This document shows, in pieces, positions 34,314 to 44,363 of a DNA stretch of 64,000 bases. Source of the DNA: JAVVHH01 sp965199585. GTDB lineage: Bacteria; Pseudomonadota; Alphaproteobacteria; Acetobacterales; Acetobacteraceae. Position 1 is the stretch's first letter. The number at the start of each line of letters is the position of its first letter. The notes under the pieces are model-generated. The model was not told where the DNA came from. It saw only the letters and a list, made by a program, of their open reading frames with translations, and did no database searches. The DNA is taken from positions 2,914,001 to 2,978,000 of the forward strand of contig CBDASI010000002.1 in NCBI GenBank assembly GCA_965199585.1, read 5' to 3'. The position numbers and the translations under genes were made by a program.

Positions 34314-34786
34314 GGCGGGCCGCCGCGCTGCTGTTGGCCGGTCTTTCGCTGCAGGCATGTCGTGCCATCCCGGACATCGCCGGCGTTGCCGCCGGTGCCG
34401 GCGCGGGCGCGGGCTCGGCCAACCCGGCGGTCGGCATCGCGGTCGGCATCGCGGTAAGGTCGGCGACGCGGGTGGTGACGGACTACATTGACCGCAAGCG
34501 CGCCGCCGGCGAGCAGGATGCCATCGCCGACACTGCCGGCAGTGCCCCGATCGGCCAGCCCCGCGCCTGGGAGATCCGCCACACCATTCCGATCGGCAAC
34601 GAGCGCGGCAATCTCGAGGCGGTCCGCGAGTTCAAGACCCCGCTGACCACCTGCCGCGATATCGTTTTTACCGTCGTCGACGGCGACGACCGCGACATCC
34701 TGACCACCACGCTATGCCGCCAGGGCGACGTCTGGCGTTGGGCCGCCGCCGAGCCGGCCGTCGATCGCTGGGGTTACCTGCAGTAG
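34310..34786 (+). CDS. Putative lipoprotein, second of two paralogues
   Basis: 158-residue paralogue of the preceding gene, starting at GTG 34310 in a GTGA overlap with its stop. It keeps a lipobox-like Cys (AGLSLQAC), a Gly/Ala-rich helix (VAAGAGAGAGSANPAVG) and the C-terminal pattern WEIRHTIPI, TTCRDIVFTV and CRQGDVWRWAAAEPAVDRWGYLQ (in part). The overlap and shared end suggest that the two lipoproteins are made together and may assemble as a pair. Function unknown. Confidence 0.72.
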   Translation: MRRAAALLLAGLSLQACRAIPDIAGVAAGAGAGAGSANPAVGIAVGIAVRSATRVVTDYIDRKRAAGEQDAIADTAGSAPIGQPRAWEIRHTIPIGNERGNLEAVREFKTPLTTCRDIVFTVVDGDDRDILTTTLCRQGDVWRWAAAEPAVDRWGYLQ

Positions 34787-36430
34787 CTACTCGGCCGCAA
34801 TCGAGGCCAATTGGAACCCGCGGAACTGTTGCCGCAGCGCCAGCTTGTTGAGCTTGCCCGTCGCTGTATGCGGCAACTCGTCGACGATGACGACCTCGTC
34901 CGGGATCCACCATTTCGCGACTTGGCCGTCATACATCGCCAGCAACGCTGCCGGGTCGACGGTGCGGTCCGGCTTGGCGACCACGATCAGCAACGGTCGC
35001 TCGTCCCAGCGCGGATGTCGCGCTGCCACTACCGCCGCCTCGGCGACGTCCGGATGCGAAACGGCGATGTTCTCGAGCTGGATCGAGCTGATCCACTCGC
35101 CGCCGGACTTCACCACGTCCTTGGTCCGGTCGGTGATCTCCAGGAAGCCGTCGGCATCGATGGTCGCGACATCCCCGGTGGCGAACCAGCCGCCCTCACC
35201 GGCCGCGTCCGCCTCGGCGTTAAAGTAGCGTTGGATGACCCACGGCCCCCGCACCTGCAGGTTGCCGAAGGTATGGCCGTCCCAGGGCAGCTCGGCCCCC
35301 TGGTCGTCGACGATACGGATCTGCAGCCCCGGCACCGGCCGTCCCTGCTTGAGCATAAGCGCCCGCTGCTCGGCCGCGCTCAACGACTCGAAGCCCGGCA
35401 GCGGCGCGAAGATGGTTCCCAGCGGGCTCGTCTCCGACATGCCCCAGGCATGGATGACGCTCACGCCATAGTCCCGCTCGAAGGCTTCCGCCAGCATTGG
35501 CGGACAAGCCGACCCACCCGTCACCAGCCGCTTCAGCGTCGTCAGCCGCTCGCCCGTCTTCTGCAGATGCGCCAGCAGTCCCATCCAAACCGTCGGCACC
35601 CCGGCGCTGAAACTGACGCGTTCGCCGTTCATCAGGTCAGCCACGCTCGGCCCGTCGAGATGCCGCCCCGGCATCACGAAGCTCGCTCCGGCCAGCGGCA
35701 CCGCATAGGGCAGCCCCCATGCATTGACGTGGAACATCGGCACAATCGGCAGCACCCGATCTATCCCGCGCAGCCCGAACACGTCGGCCGTATTAAGCGC
35801 GTACGCGTGGATGAGCGTGCTGCGATGGGTGTAGAGCACCCCTTTCGGCCGCCCCGTCGTGCCCGACGTGTAGCACAGCCCACTGGCGGTGTTCTCGTCC
35901 AGCACCGGCCAGGCGAAATCCTCGTTCGCCGCCGCCAGGAACTCCTCGTAACAGAGCAGCGCCTGGCCCGGCGCCAGCGTTACCGTCGGCATCTCCGCCC
36001 GGTCGGCCAGCAGCACCACCGCCCGCACCGCGGGAATCTGCGGCGCGATCGTCTCGAGCAGTCCGATGAAGCTCAGATCCGCGAACAGCACGACGCTGCC
36101 GGCGTCGCGGATGATCCAGGCGACGTCGTCCGGCGCCAACCTCGGGTTGACGGTATGGATCACCGACCCCATGCCGCTCACGCCGTAATACAGCTCCAGA
36201 TGACGGTAGCCGTTCCACGCCAGTGTCGCCACCCGGTTGTGCCGGCCCACCCCTAGCGCTTGCAGCGCCACCGCCAGTCGGCGCGCACGCCGCTCGATCG
36301 TCGGGTAATCCGTCCGGTGCAGGCTGCCATCCAGCGTGCGCGAGACAACCTCCGCGCGCTGGTGATGCCGCGCCGCATGGGTGATGATCGACGAGATCAG
36401 CAGGGGCTGCGTCTGCATCAGTCCGAGCAT
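34787..36430 (-). CDS. Long-chain fatty-acid CoA ligase (AMP-binding)
   Basis: ANL-superfamily acyl-CoA synthetase of 547 residues. The nucleotide loop YTSGTTGRPKGVLYTHRS is intact, IVPMFHVNAWGLPYA, GWFATGDVATID and the catalytic lysine in LPHTATGKLNK follow in order. It probably activates medium- or long-chain fatty acids for beta-oxidation. An AAGAGGAA ribosome-binding site precedes ATG 36430. It is divergent from fumarylacetoacetase and convergent with the lipoprotein pair, with no gap between the ends. Confidence 0.9.
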   Translation of the reverse strand: MLGLMQTQPLLISSIITHAARHHQRAEVVSRTLDGSLHRTDYPTIERRARRLAVALQALGVGRHNRVATLAWNGYRHLELYYGVSGMGSVIHTVNPRLAPDDVAWIIRDAGSVVLFADLSFIGLLETIAPQIPAVRAVVLLADRAEMPTVTLAPGQALLCYEEFLAAANEDFAWPVLDENTASGLCYTSGTTGRPKGVLYTHRSTLIHAYALNTADVFGLRGIDRVLPIVPMFHVNAWGLPYAVPLAGASFVMPGRHLDGPSVADLMNGERVSFSAGVPTVWMGLLAHLQKTGERLTTLKRLVTGGSACPPMLAEAFERDYGVSVIHAWGMSETSPLGTIFAPLPGFESLSAAEQRALMLKQGRPVPGLQIRIVDDQGAELPWDGHTFGNLQVRGPWVIQRYFNAEADAAGEGGWFATGDVATIDADGFLEITDRTKDVVKSGGEWISSIQLENIAVSHPDVAEAAVVAARHPRWDERPLLIVVAKPDRTVDPAALLAMYDGQVAKWWIPDEVVIVDELPHTATGKLNKLALRQQFRGFQLASIAAE

Positions 36431-36471
36431 GGCCGTTCCTCTTTCTGTCGTTTTGCCAGACCCTATATCTC

Positions 36472-36490
36472 GCGACTTGCGACTTGTCGC
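36472..36490. promoter_or_regulatory. Operator-like GCGACTT direct and inverted repeat
   Basis: Two adjacent copies of GCGACTT (36472-36478 and 36479-36485) are followed by GTCGC, so that GCGAC-TT-GTCGC is a perfect inverted repeat. It lies in the 79-base gap between the divergent acyl-CoA ligase and fumarylacetoacetase genes, next to an AT-rich CCTATATCT. It could be the target of a TetR- or GntR-type regulator; no regulator gene is adjacent. Confidence 0.35.
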
Positions 36491-36509
36491 CTCAGCCCTG
36501 GATGCATCG

Positions 36510-37823
36510 ATGATCGATCACACTCATGACCCGTCCCTGCAAAGCTGGGTCACCTCGGCCAACGGCCACGCCGATTTCCCGATCCAGAACCTGCCGCTGG
36601 GCGTGTTCAGCCCGCTCGCCGGTGCGCCGCGCGGCGGCATCGCCATCGGCGACGAAATCCTCGACCTGCGCGCGCTGCACGAGGCGCAACTGCTCGACGA
36701 CGAGGCGCAGGCCGCCTGCGACCTCTGCGCCGGGCCGACGCTGAACGGCTTTCTCGCCCTTGGTGCCGCGCCCCGTCAGGCGCTGCGGGATGCGATCAGC
36801 GCGCTGTTGCAGGAAGGCTCCGACGAGCGACCGCATCTGCTGCACCGTGCCGCCGACTGCCTCATGTACCTGCCGGCCACCATCGGCGACTTCACCGACT
36901 TCTTCGCCGGCATCCATCATGCCCGCACCACCGGCACGATGCTGCGGCCAGAACACCCGTTGCTGCCGAACTACAAGCATATCCCAGTCGGCTATCACGG
37001 CCGCTCCAGTTCGGTGACCACCTCCGGCGACGTCCGCCGTCCCAACGGACAGCGCAAGCCGGCCAAGGACGACGCACCCTCGGTCGGCCCCAGCCGCAAC
37101 CTCGACTACGAGATCGAGCTCGGCATCTGGGTCGGCACCGGCAACGCCCTCGGTACCCCGATCGACATCGTCGACGCGCCGGCGCATATCGCTGGTTACT
37201 GCCTACTCAACGATTGGTCCGCCCGCGACATCCAGGCCTGGGAGGCGCAGCCGCTCGGCCCGTTTCTGGCCAAGAGCTTCCACACCACGATCAGTCCCTG
37301 GATCGTCAGCCCCGAGGCCCTCGCCCCATTCCGCACCGCGCAACCACCGCGCCCCGATGGCGATCCGGCGCCCCTGCCCTATCTTACCGACGCGGCCGAT
37401 CAGGCAACTGGTGCGCTGGCCATCGAACTCGAAGTCCTGATCACCACGCCGGCGATGAGGAAACAGGGTCTGGCTCCCCACTCCCTATCGCTGGGCCAGG
37501 CGACTGACCTGTATTGGACGCCGGCCCAGCTGCTGACGCATCAGGCCAGTAACGGCTGCAATCTCCGACCTGGCGATATGCTCGGCTCCGGCACGGTGTC
37601 CTCACCCGACGGAGCCGGCAGCCTGCTGGAGATCAGCCAAGGTGGGCGCATGCCGATCACCCTGCCTTCCGGCGAAGTGCGCCGCTTTCTGGAAGACGGC
37701 GACGAGATCTGCTTCCGCGCTCGGGCGCGGCGCAACGGCGCCGCAACGATCGGCTTCGGCGATTGCCGCGGCGTGATTCTGCCGGCGTTCACTGCGCCAG
37801 CGGAGAGTTCTCAAAGCACGTGA
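36510..37823 (+). CDS. fahA: Fumarylacetoacetase
   Basis: Last enzyme of tyrosine/homogentisate degradation, hydrolysing fumarylacetoacetate to fumarate and acetoacetate. With ATG at 36510 it has 437 residues. The N-terminal SH3-like part is followed by DFTDFFAGIHHARTTG, the metal-binding NLDYEIELG and LLNDWSARDIQ, and YWTPAQLLTHQASNGCNLRPGDMLGSGTVSSP (in part) typical of the full-length enzyme. hmgA and maiA are not in the window. It overlaps the convergent HAD gene by 35 bases. Confidence 0.92.
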   Translation: MIDHTHDPSLQSWVTSANGHADFPIQNLPLGVFSPLAGAPRGGIAIGDEILDLRALHEAQLLDDEAQAACDLCAGPTLNGFLALGAAPRQALRDAISALLQEGSDERPHLLHRAADCLMYLPATIGDFTDFFAGIHHARTTGTMLRPEHPLLPNYKHIPVGYHGRSSSVTTSGDVRRPNGQRKPAKDDAPSVGPSRNLDYEIELGIWVGTGNALGTPIDIVDAPAHIAGYCLLNDWSARDIQAWEAQPLGPFLAKSFHTTISPWIVSPEALAPFRTAQPPRPDGDPAPLPYLTDAADQATGALAIELEVLITTPAMRKQGLAPHSLSLGQATDLYWTPAQLLTHQASNGCNLRPGDMLGSGTVSSPDGAGSLLEISQGGRMPITLPSGEVRRFLEDGDEICFRARARRNGAATIGFGDCRGVILPAFTAPAESSQST

Positions 37824-38448
37824 ACAATGCTGCGGGGCCAGGATACACCGCGATGCACCCGGCCCCGCGCAGATCCTCCTCGCGGAACCCACCCGATAGC
37901 ACGCCGATCGACTTGATCCCCGCCCGCTTCGACGCGATGGCGTCATACGGCGTGTCGCCGATCACCATCGCCTCGTCGGCACCACACCCCAGTTTCTCCA
38001 GCGCCGCCTCGAAGATGTCCGGGTCCGGCTTGCTCTGCCCGACATCGTCCGAGCACGTGTTGGCGTCGATCAGGTCGGTAATCCCCGCCACCTCGAGATA
38101 CACGTCGAGTTCCGCCTGCTTGGCCGACGACGCCACCGCGACCTTCAGCCCGGCATCCCGCAGACGGCGCAACAGCTCCGGCACGGCCGTGAACGGCCGC
38201 ACCAGACGCATGTATTCGCTGCGGAACAGCTTGGTGCGATACTCCTCCATCGCCTCGCCATGATCGGCTTGCTCGGCGTCGGACAGGAAGAGCGGGATCA
38301 GCTTGTCGCCACCCTTGCCGATCTGGCCGCGTGCGTCGATGAAGCTGACCTGGTGGCCGAACTTCGCCAGCGCCCGCTGCCACGCCGCGGCATGCAGGTC
38401 GACCGAATCGACCAGCGTGCCGTCGACGTCGAAAATGGCTGCCTTCAT
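37789..38448 (-). CDS. HAD-family phosphatase (HAD-IA)
   Basis: 219-residue haloacid-dehalogenase-like hydrolase. Motif I is FDVDGTLVDS, motif II VASSAK, motif III includes KPDPDIFEAAL, and motif IV is VIGDTPYDA. A helical C1 cap lies between motifs I and II. It resembles phosphoglycolate phosphatase and beta-phosphoglucomutase-like enzymes, but the substrate is unknown. ATG at 38448 shares one base with the acyl-CoA dehydrogenase stop (TGATG); TTG at 38451 is an alternative. The fatty-acid operon context is probably incidental to its activity. Confidence 0.88.
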   Translation of the reverse strand: MKAAIFDVDGTLVDSVDLHAAAWQRALAKFGHQVSFIDARGQIGKGGDKLIPLFLSDAEQADHGEAMEEYRTKLFRSEYMRLVRPFTAVPELLRRLRDAGLKVAVASSAKQAELDVYLEVAGITDLIDANTCSDDVGQSKPDPDIFEAALEKLGCGADEAMVIGDTPYDAIASKRAGIKSIGVLSGGFREEDLRGAGCIAVYPGPAALFTCFENSPLAQ

Positions 38449-39644
38449 CAAAATCCTAGGATCGCCTTGGCGACGATGTTGCGCTGGATCTCGTTCGAAC
38501 CGCCGTAGATCGAAATCTTGCGCCAGTTGAAATAGATCGGTGCCGCCTCGGCCGCGTAGTCCGGCCCGACCGGCGGCTCGTTGCTGCCCTCTTCGCTCTC
38601 GTCATAGGGCAGGACGTAGGGCCCGACGACGTCCATCAGCAGCTCGGTCGTGGCCTGCTGCAGTTCCGAGCCCTTCAGCTTCAGGATCGAGCTGGCCGGG
38701 TTCGGCTTGCCCTTGTCGCGGTTGCGCTCGTCGGCCACCACGCGGAGCTGCGTCATCTCCAGCGCCTTGAGCTCGATCTCGACCGCGGCGAGCTTCTCGC
38801 GGAAATGCGGCTCCTCGCTCATCTTGCGATCGCCGACGAACTCGAGCGCCGCCAGCTGCTTGATCCGCCGGATCCGCGCCTTGCTGACGCCCACGCGTGC
38901 GATGCCGGTCCGCTCGTTGCCGAGCAGGAACTTGGCATAGTCCCAGCCCTTGTTCTCCTCGCCGACCAGGTTCTCGACCGGCACCCTCACGTCGTCGAAG
39001 AACACCTCGTTGACCTCGCGGCCCCCATCGATGGTCACGATCGGGCGCACCGTGATGCCGGGCGTCTTCATGTCTATCAGGATGAAGCTGATGCCCTGCT
39101 GCTTCTTGGCCGCCGGGTCGGTGCGGCAGAGGCAGAAGATCCAGTCGGCGTATTGCGCCAGGGTAGTCCAGGTCTTCTGCCCGTTGACGACGTAGTGGTC
39201 GCCGTCGCGCACCGCCGAGGTCCGCAGGCTCGCCAGGTCGGAGCCGGCGCCGGGCTCGGAGAAGCCCTGGCACCACCAGATGTCTAGGTTAGCGGTCGCC
39301 GGCAGGTATTTCTGCTTCTGCGCCTCGGATCCAAACTGCGCGATCACCGGCCCGACCATGTTGGCATTGAACCCGAGCGGCGGCGGCACGCAGGCCTGCT
39401 GCATCTCGTCCTGCCAAATATAGATCTGCACCGGCGACCAATCCTGCCCGCCCCACTCCTTTGGCCAATGCGGCACCGCCAGCCCTGCGGCGTTCAGGAT
39501 GCGCTGCGCCGTGACCTGGTCGTCCCGCGGCACGTGCTCGCCGCGCTCGATGTGCGCGCGGATCGAGGCCGGAACCTCGGTGGTGAAGAACTCACGCATC
39601 CGCTGGCGGAACGCGATTTCTTCCGGCGTAAACGACAGGTTCAT
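38448..39644 (-). CDS. Acyl-CoA dehydrogenase
   Basis: FAD-dependent enzyme introducing the alpha-beta double bond in acyl-CoA. The 398-residue sequence has the three-domain layout: helical N-terminus, beta domain with GFSEPGAGSDLASLRT and NGQKTWTTLAQYADW, and C-terminal helices ending in YGGSNEIQRNIVAKAILGF. It is in an operon with a FadJ-like fusion and an AMP ligase, so it acts in beta-oxidation. Chain-length preference cannot be told. Confidence 0.92.
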   Translation of the reverse strand: MNLSFTPEEIAFRQRMREFFTTEVPASIRAHIERGEHVPRDDQVTAQRILNAAGLAVPHWPKEWGGQDWSPVQIYIWQDEMQQACVPPPLGFNANMVGPVIAQFGSEAQKQKYLPATANLDIWWCQGFSEPGAGSDLASLRTSAVRDGDHYVVNGQKTWTTLAQYADWIFCLCRTDPAAKKQQGISFILIDMKTPGITVRPIVTIDGGREVNEVFFDDVRVPVENLVGEENKGWDYAKFLLGNERTGIARVGVSKARIRRIKQLAALEFVGDRKMSEEPHFREKLAAVEIELKALEMTQLRVVADERNRDKGKPNPASSILKLKGSELQQATTELLMDVVGPYVLPYDESEEGSNEPPVGPDYAAEAAPIYFNWRKISIYGGSNEIQRNIVAKAILGF

Positions 39645-39666
39645 GGAGCGCTCCTCGTCTTTTCAA

Positions 39667-41307
39667 TCATTTGGGGTGGGATGCCGGGTCCGCAATCTCG
39701 GCCATCAGCTCGCGCTTGGCCAGCTTGCCCACCGACGTGTGCGGCAGCGCGTCGCGGACCTCGAGCGCGCTCGGCATCTCGTGCCGGCCCAGCCGGTCCG
39801 CCAGGAACGCCCGCAGCGCCTCGAACGTCAGCGGCGGCGCGCCCTCCCGCAGAGCGACGAACGCCTTGGCCGCCTGCCCGCGATAGGCGTCCGGCACACC
39901 GATGACGGCGGCCTCGAGTACGTCCGGATGCTCATGGATCGCGTCCTCGATGGCGCGCGGATACACGTTGAAGCCGCTCGAGATCAGCATGTCCTTCTTG
40001 CGGTCGACAATGCTGAACACGCCGTCAGCCGTCATCGCACCGATGTCGCCGGTCAGGAACCATCCGTCGCGGAACGCCGACGCGGTCTCCTCGGGGCGCT
40101 GCCAATATCCCGCCGTGACGTTCGGGCCACGCACGCGCAACTCGCCGACCTCACCGGGCGGCAGCACGTGCGACGGATCCTCCACGGCGGCGACGTCCAT
40201 GTCGACGCCCGGCAGCGGCACGCCGATCTCCCCCGTGCCCGGCGCGCGGCCCGGCACCAGGTTGGTCCCGGCCGGCGACGTCTCCGTCATGCCCCACCCC
40301 CCGCCGATCGACAGGCCGGTCAGTTCGCCGAACCGCGACAGGATCTCGGGCGGCAGTGCCGCCCCGCCGGAGCTGCACACCTTGAGGCTCGACAGGTCCG
40401 CCTGCCCGATCCGCTTGTGGTTGACCAACGCGATCCACATCGTCGGTACGCCGGCGAAATGCGTGCAGCGGCCGCGCTCGATATCGTCTAGCGCCGCATC
40501 CGCGTCGAAGCGCTGGCGCAGCATCAGCATCGCGCCGTTCTCGATCGAGCGCAGCATAACGGCGGTCAGCGCGTAGATGTGGAACAGCGGCAGCACGCAC
40601 ATGAGTCGCGAGCCCGGCCCGATCGGCCGCCCGATGCCGCGGTTCCAGGCGTTGTAGATCGACACCGCGCTGGTCAGGTTGCCATGGCTGAGCATCGCCG
40701 CCCGCGCCGGCCCGGTCGTCCCGCCCGTGTATTGCAGCAGCGCCAGATCGGCCGGCTGCAGTAGGAGCATCTCGGCCGCCGGTCCGTCCAGCGCGTCGAA
40801 GGCGACGGCACCCGCCGGCACCCCGGCCCCGCCCGGACCACCCCAGGCGGCGTCTTCGGCGACGATCAACCGGTCGCATCCGCCGTCCCGCCACGCGGCC
40901 ACCGCATGCGGCAGCACGCCGGGCAGATCGAGCGTGATCAGCGTGCGGGCGCCGCTATCGGCGAGCTTGCGCAGGCTCGCCCGTGCCGGGTCGAGCGGTG
41001 TGAGATGCACAATGCGCGCGCCCGTCGTGGCGACGGCGAAGAACGCGATCGGATGCACCGGCGTGTTCGGCAGCAACAGAGCGACCGCATCGCCCGGCCC
41101 AATCCCCAGCGCCCGCAGCCCGCGCGCGACCCGGCTAACACGCACGCTCAGCTCGTTATAGCTGAGCGTCCGGCCCCGAAAGTCGATCGCCGGCTCCGGC
41201 CCGAACCGCGACACCGCAGCCGCCAGAAGGCCGGGCAGCGTGCCCAAAGCGATCTCCGTCTCCCAGGTGAGCCCGGCTGGATAATGGACCTCCCAGGGCC
41301 GGGTCAC
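39667..41307 (-). CDS. AMP-binding acyl-CoA ligase with altered P-loop
   Basis: 546-residue ANL-family acyl-CoA synthetase. Order and spacing match long-chain ligases: GGGWGMTETSPAGTNLVPG, DGWFLTGDIGAMTADG and the C-terminal catalytic lysine in LPHTSVGKLAKREL. The adenylate P-loop reads YTGGTTGPARAAML (residues 193-206), with Arg202 where most relatives have Lys and Ala for the following Gly. The enzyme is probably still active because the A10 lysine is kept. It lies between the FadJ-like gene (four-base gap) and the acyl-CoA dehydrogenase. Confidence 0.9.
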   Translation of the reverse strand: MTRPWEVHYPAGLTWETEIALGTLPGLLAAAVSRFGPEPAIDFRGRTLSYNELSVRVSRVARGLRALGIGPGDAVALLLPNTPVHPIAFFAVATTGARIVHLTPLDPARASLRKLADSGARTLITLDLPGVLPHAVAAWRDGGCDRLIVAEDAAWGGPGGAGVPAGAVAFDALDGPAAEMLLLQPADLALLQYTGGTTGPARAAMLSHGNLTSAVSIYNAWNRGIGRPIGPGSRLMCVLPLFHIYALTAVMLRSIENGAMLMLRQRFDADAALDDIERGRCTHFAGVPTMWIALVNHKRIGQADLSSLKVCSSGGAALPPEILSRFGELTGLSIGGGWGMTETSPAGTNLVPGRAPGTGEIGVPLPGVDMDVAAVEDPSHVLPPGEVGELRVRGPNVTAGYWQRPEETASAFRDGWFLTGDIGAMTADGVFSIVDRKKDMLISSGFNVYPRAIEDAIHEHPDVLEAAVIGVPDAYRGQAAKAFVALREGAPPLTFEALRAFLADRLGRHEMPSALEVRDALPHTSVGKLAKRELMAEIADPASHPK

Positions 41308-41311
41308 GCGG

Positions 41312-43330
<2,019 letters not shown>

Positions 43331-43403
43331 GCGCGGTCCTCCCCTATTGGGTTCGGACGTACTCAGTCTTGCCCCCATCGGCAAGACCGGCCCTAATCGA
43401 CAC

Positions 43404-44357
43404 ATGTCGATCCCGCCCGCCCTCGCCCGCCTTCGCCTTCCGGTGATCGCGGCGCCCCTCTTCACCATCTCCAATCCGGCCCTGGTCATCGCCCAGTGCA
43501 CATCCGGCGTCGTCGGCTCGTTCCCGGCGCTGAACGCCCGGCCGGAAAGCCTGCTGTCGGAGTGGATCCACGAGATCAAAGAGGCGCTCGCCGCCTGGGA
43601 TCGCGATCACCCGGACCGGCCGGCAGCCCCCTTCGCGGTCAACCAGATCGTCCATCGCAGCAACGCGCGCCTCGAGCACGATCTGGCTGTCTGCGTCGAC
43701 CACCGGGTCCCCGTCGTCATCACGTCGCTGGGCGCGCGGCCCGAGGTCAACGAGGCCGTCACCGGCTATGGCGGTATCGTCATGCACGACGTCATCAACG
43801 ACCGCTTCGCCCACAAGGCGATCGAAAAAGGCGCGACCGGGCTGGTCGCCGTTGCCGCTGGCGCGGGCGGACATGCCGGGACGCTCTCACCGTTCGCGCT
43901 CATTCAGGAAATCCGGGCCTGGTTCGACGGTCCGTTGGCCTTGTCGGGCGCTATCGCCAACGGGGCGGCGATCCTGGCCGCCCAGGCGATGGGAGCCGAT
44001 TTCGCCTATATCGGCAGCGCATTCATCGCGACCGAGGAGGCCAACGCGGCCGAAGGCTACAAGAACGCGGTGGTCGCCGGCGACGCCGACGGTATCGTCT
44101 ATACCAACCTCATCACCGGCGTGCACGGCAACTACCTCAAGACCAGCCTCGCAGCGGCCGGCATGGATCCGGATAACCTGCCGGTCTCGGACGCGAGCAA
44201 GATGGATTTCGGTGCCGGCCGGAAAGCCTGGAAGGATATCTGGGGCTCCGGCCAAGGAATCGGCGCTATCGATCGCGTGATTCCCGCGCGCGCGCTGATC
44301 GAGCGATTGCAGATGCAATACGCGGGCGCTCGAAACCGACTTGGGTTGGCATCCTGA
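43404..44357 (+). CDS. Nitronate monooxygenase (2-nitropropane dioxygenase family)
   Basis: FMN-dependent TIM-barrel enzyme of 317 residues that oxidises alkyl nitronates. The N-terminal block LPVIAAPLFTISNPALV, the GAGGHAG loop (AAGAGGHAGTLSPF), and AQAMGADFAYIGSAFIATEEA in the C-terminal part match the family. ATG at 43404 is preferred to the ATG at 43320 because the latter overlaps the divergent FadJ-like start and adds unrelated sequence. A detoxification role is likely, with natural substrates such as propionate-3-nitronate. Confidence 0.9.
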   Translation: MSIPPALARLRLPVIAAPLFTISNPALVIAQCTSGVVGSFPALNARPESLLSEWIHEIKEALAAWDRDHPDRPAAPFAVNQIVHRSNARLEHDLAVCVDHRVPVVITSLGARPEVNEAVTGYGGIVMHDVINDRFAHKAIEKGATGLVAVAAGAGGHAGTLSPFALIQEIRAWFDGPLALSGAIANGAAILAAQAMGADFAYIGSAFIATEEANAAEGYKNAVVAGDADGIVYTNLITGVHGNYLKTSLAAAGMDPDNLPVSDASKMDFGAGRKAWKDIWGSGQGIGAIDRVIPARALIERLQMQYAGARNRLGLAS

Positions 44358-44363
44358 GGCGGG

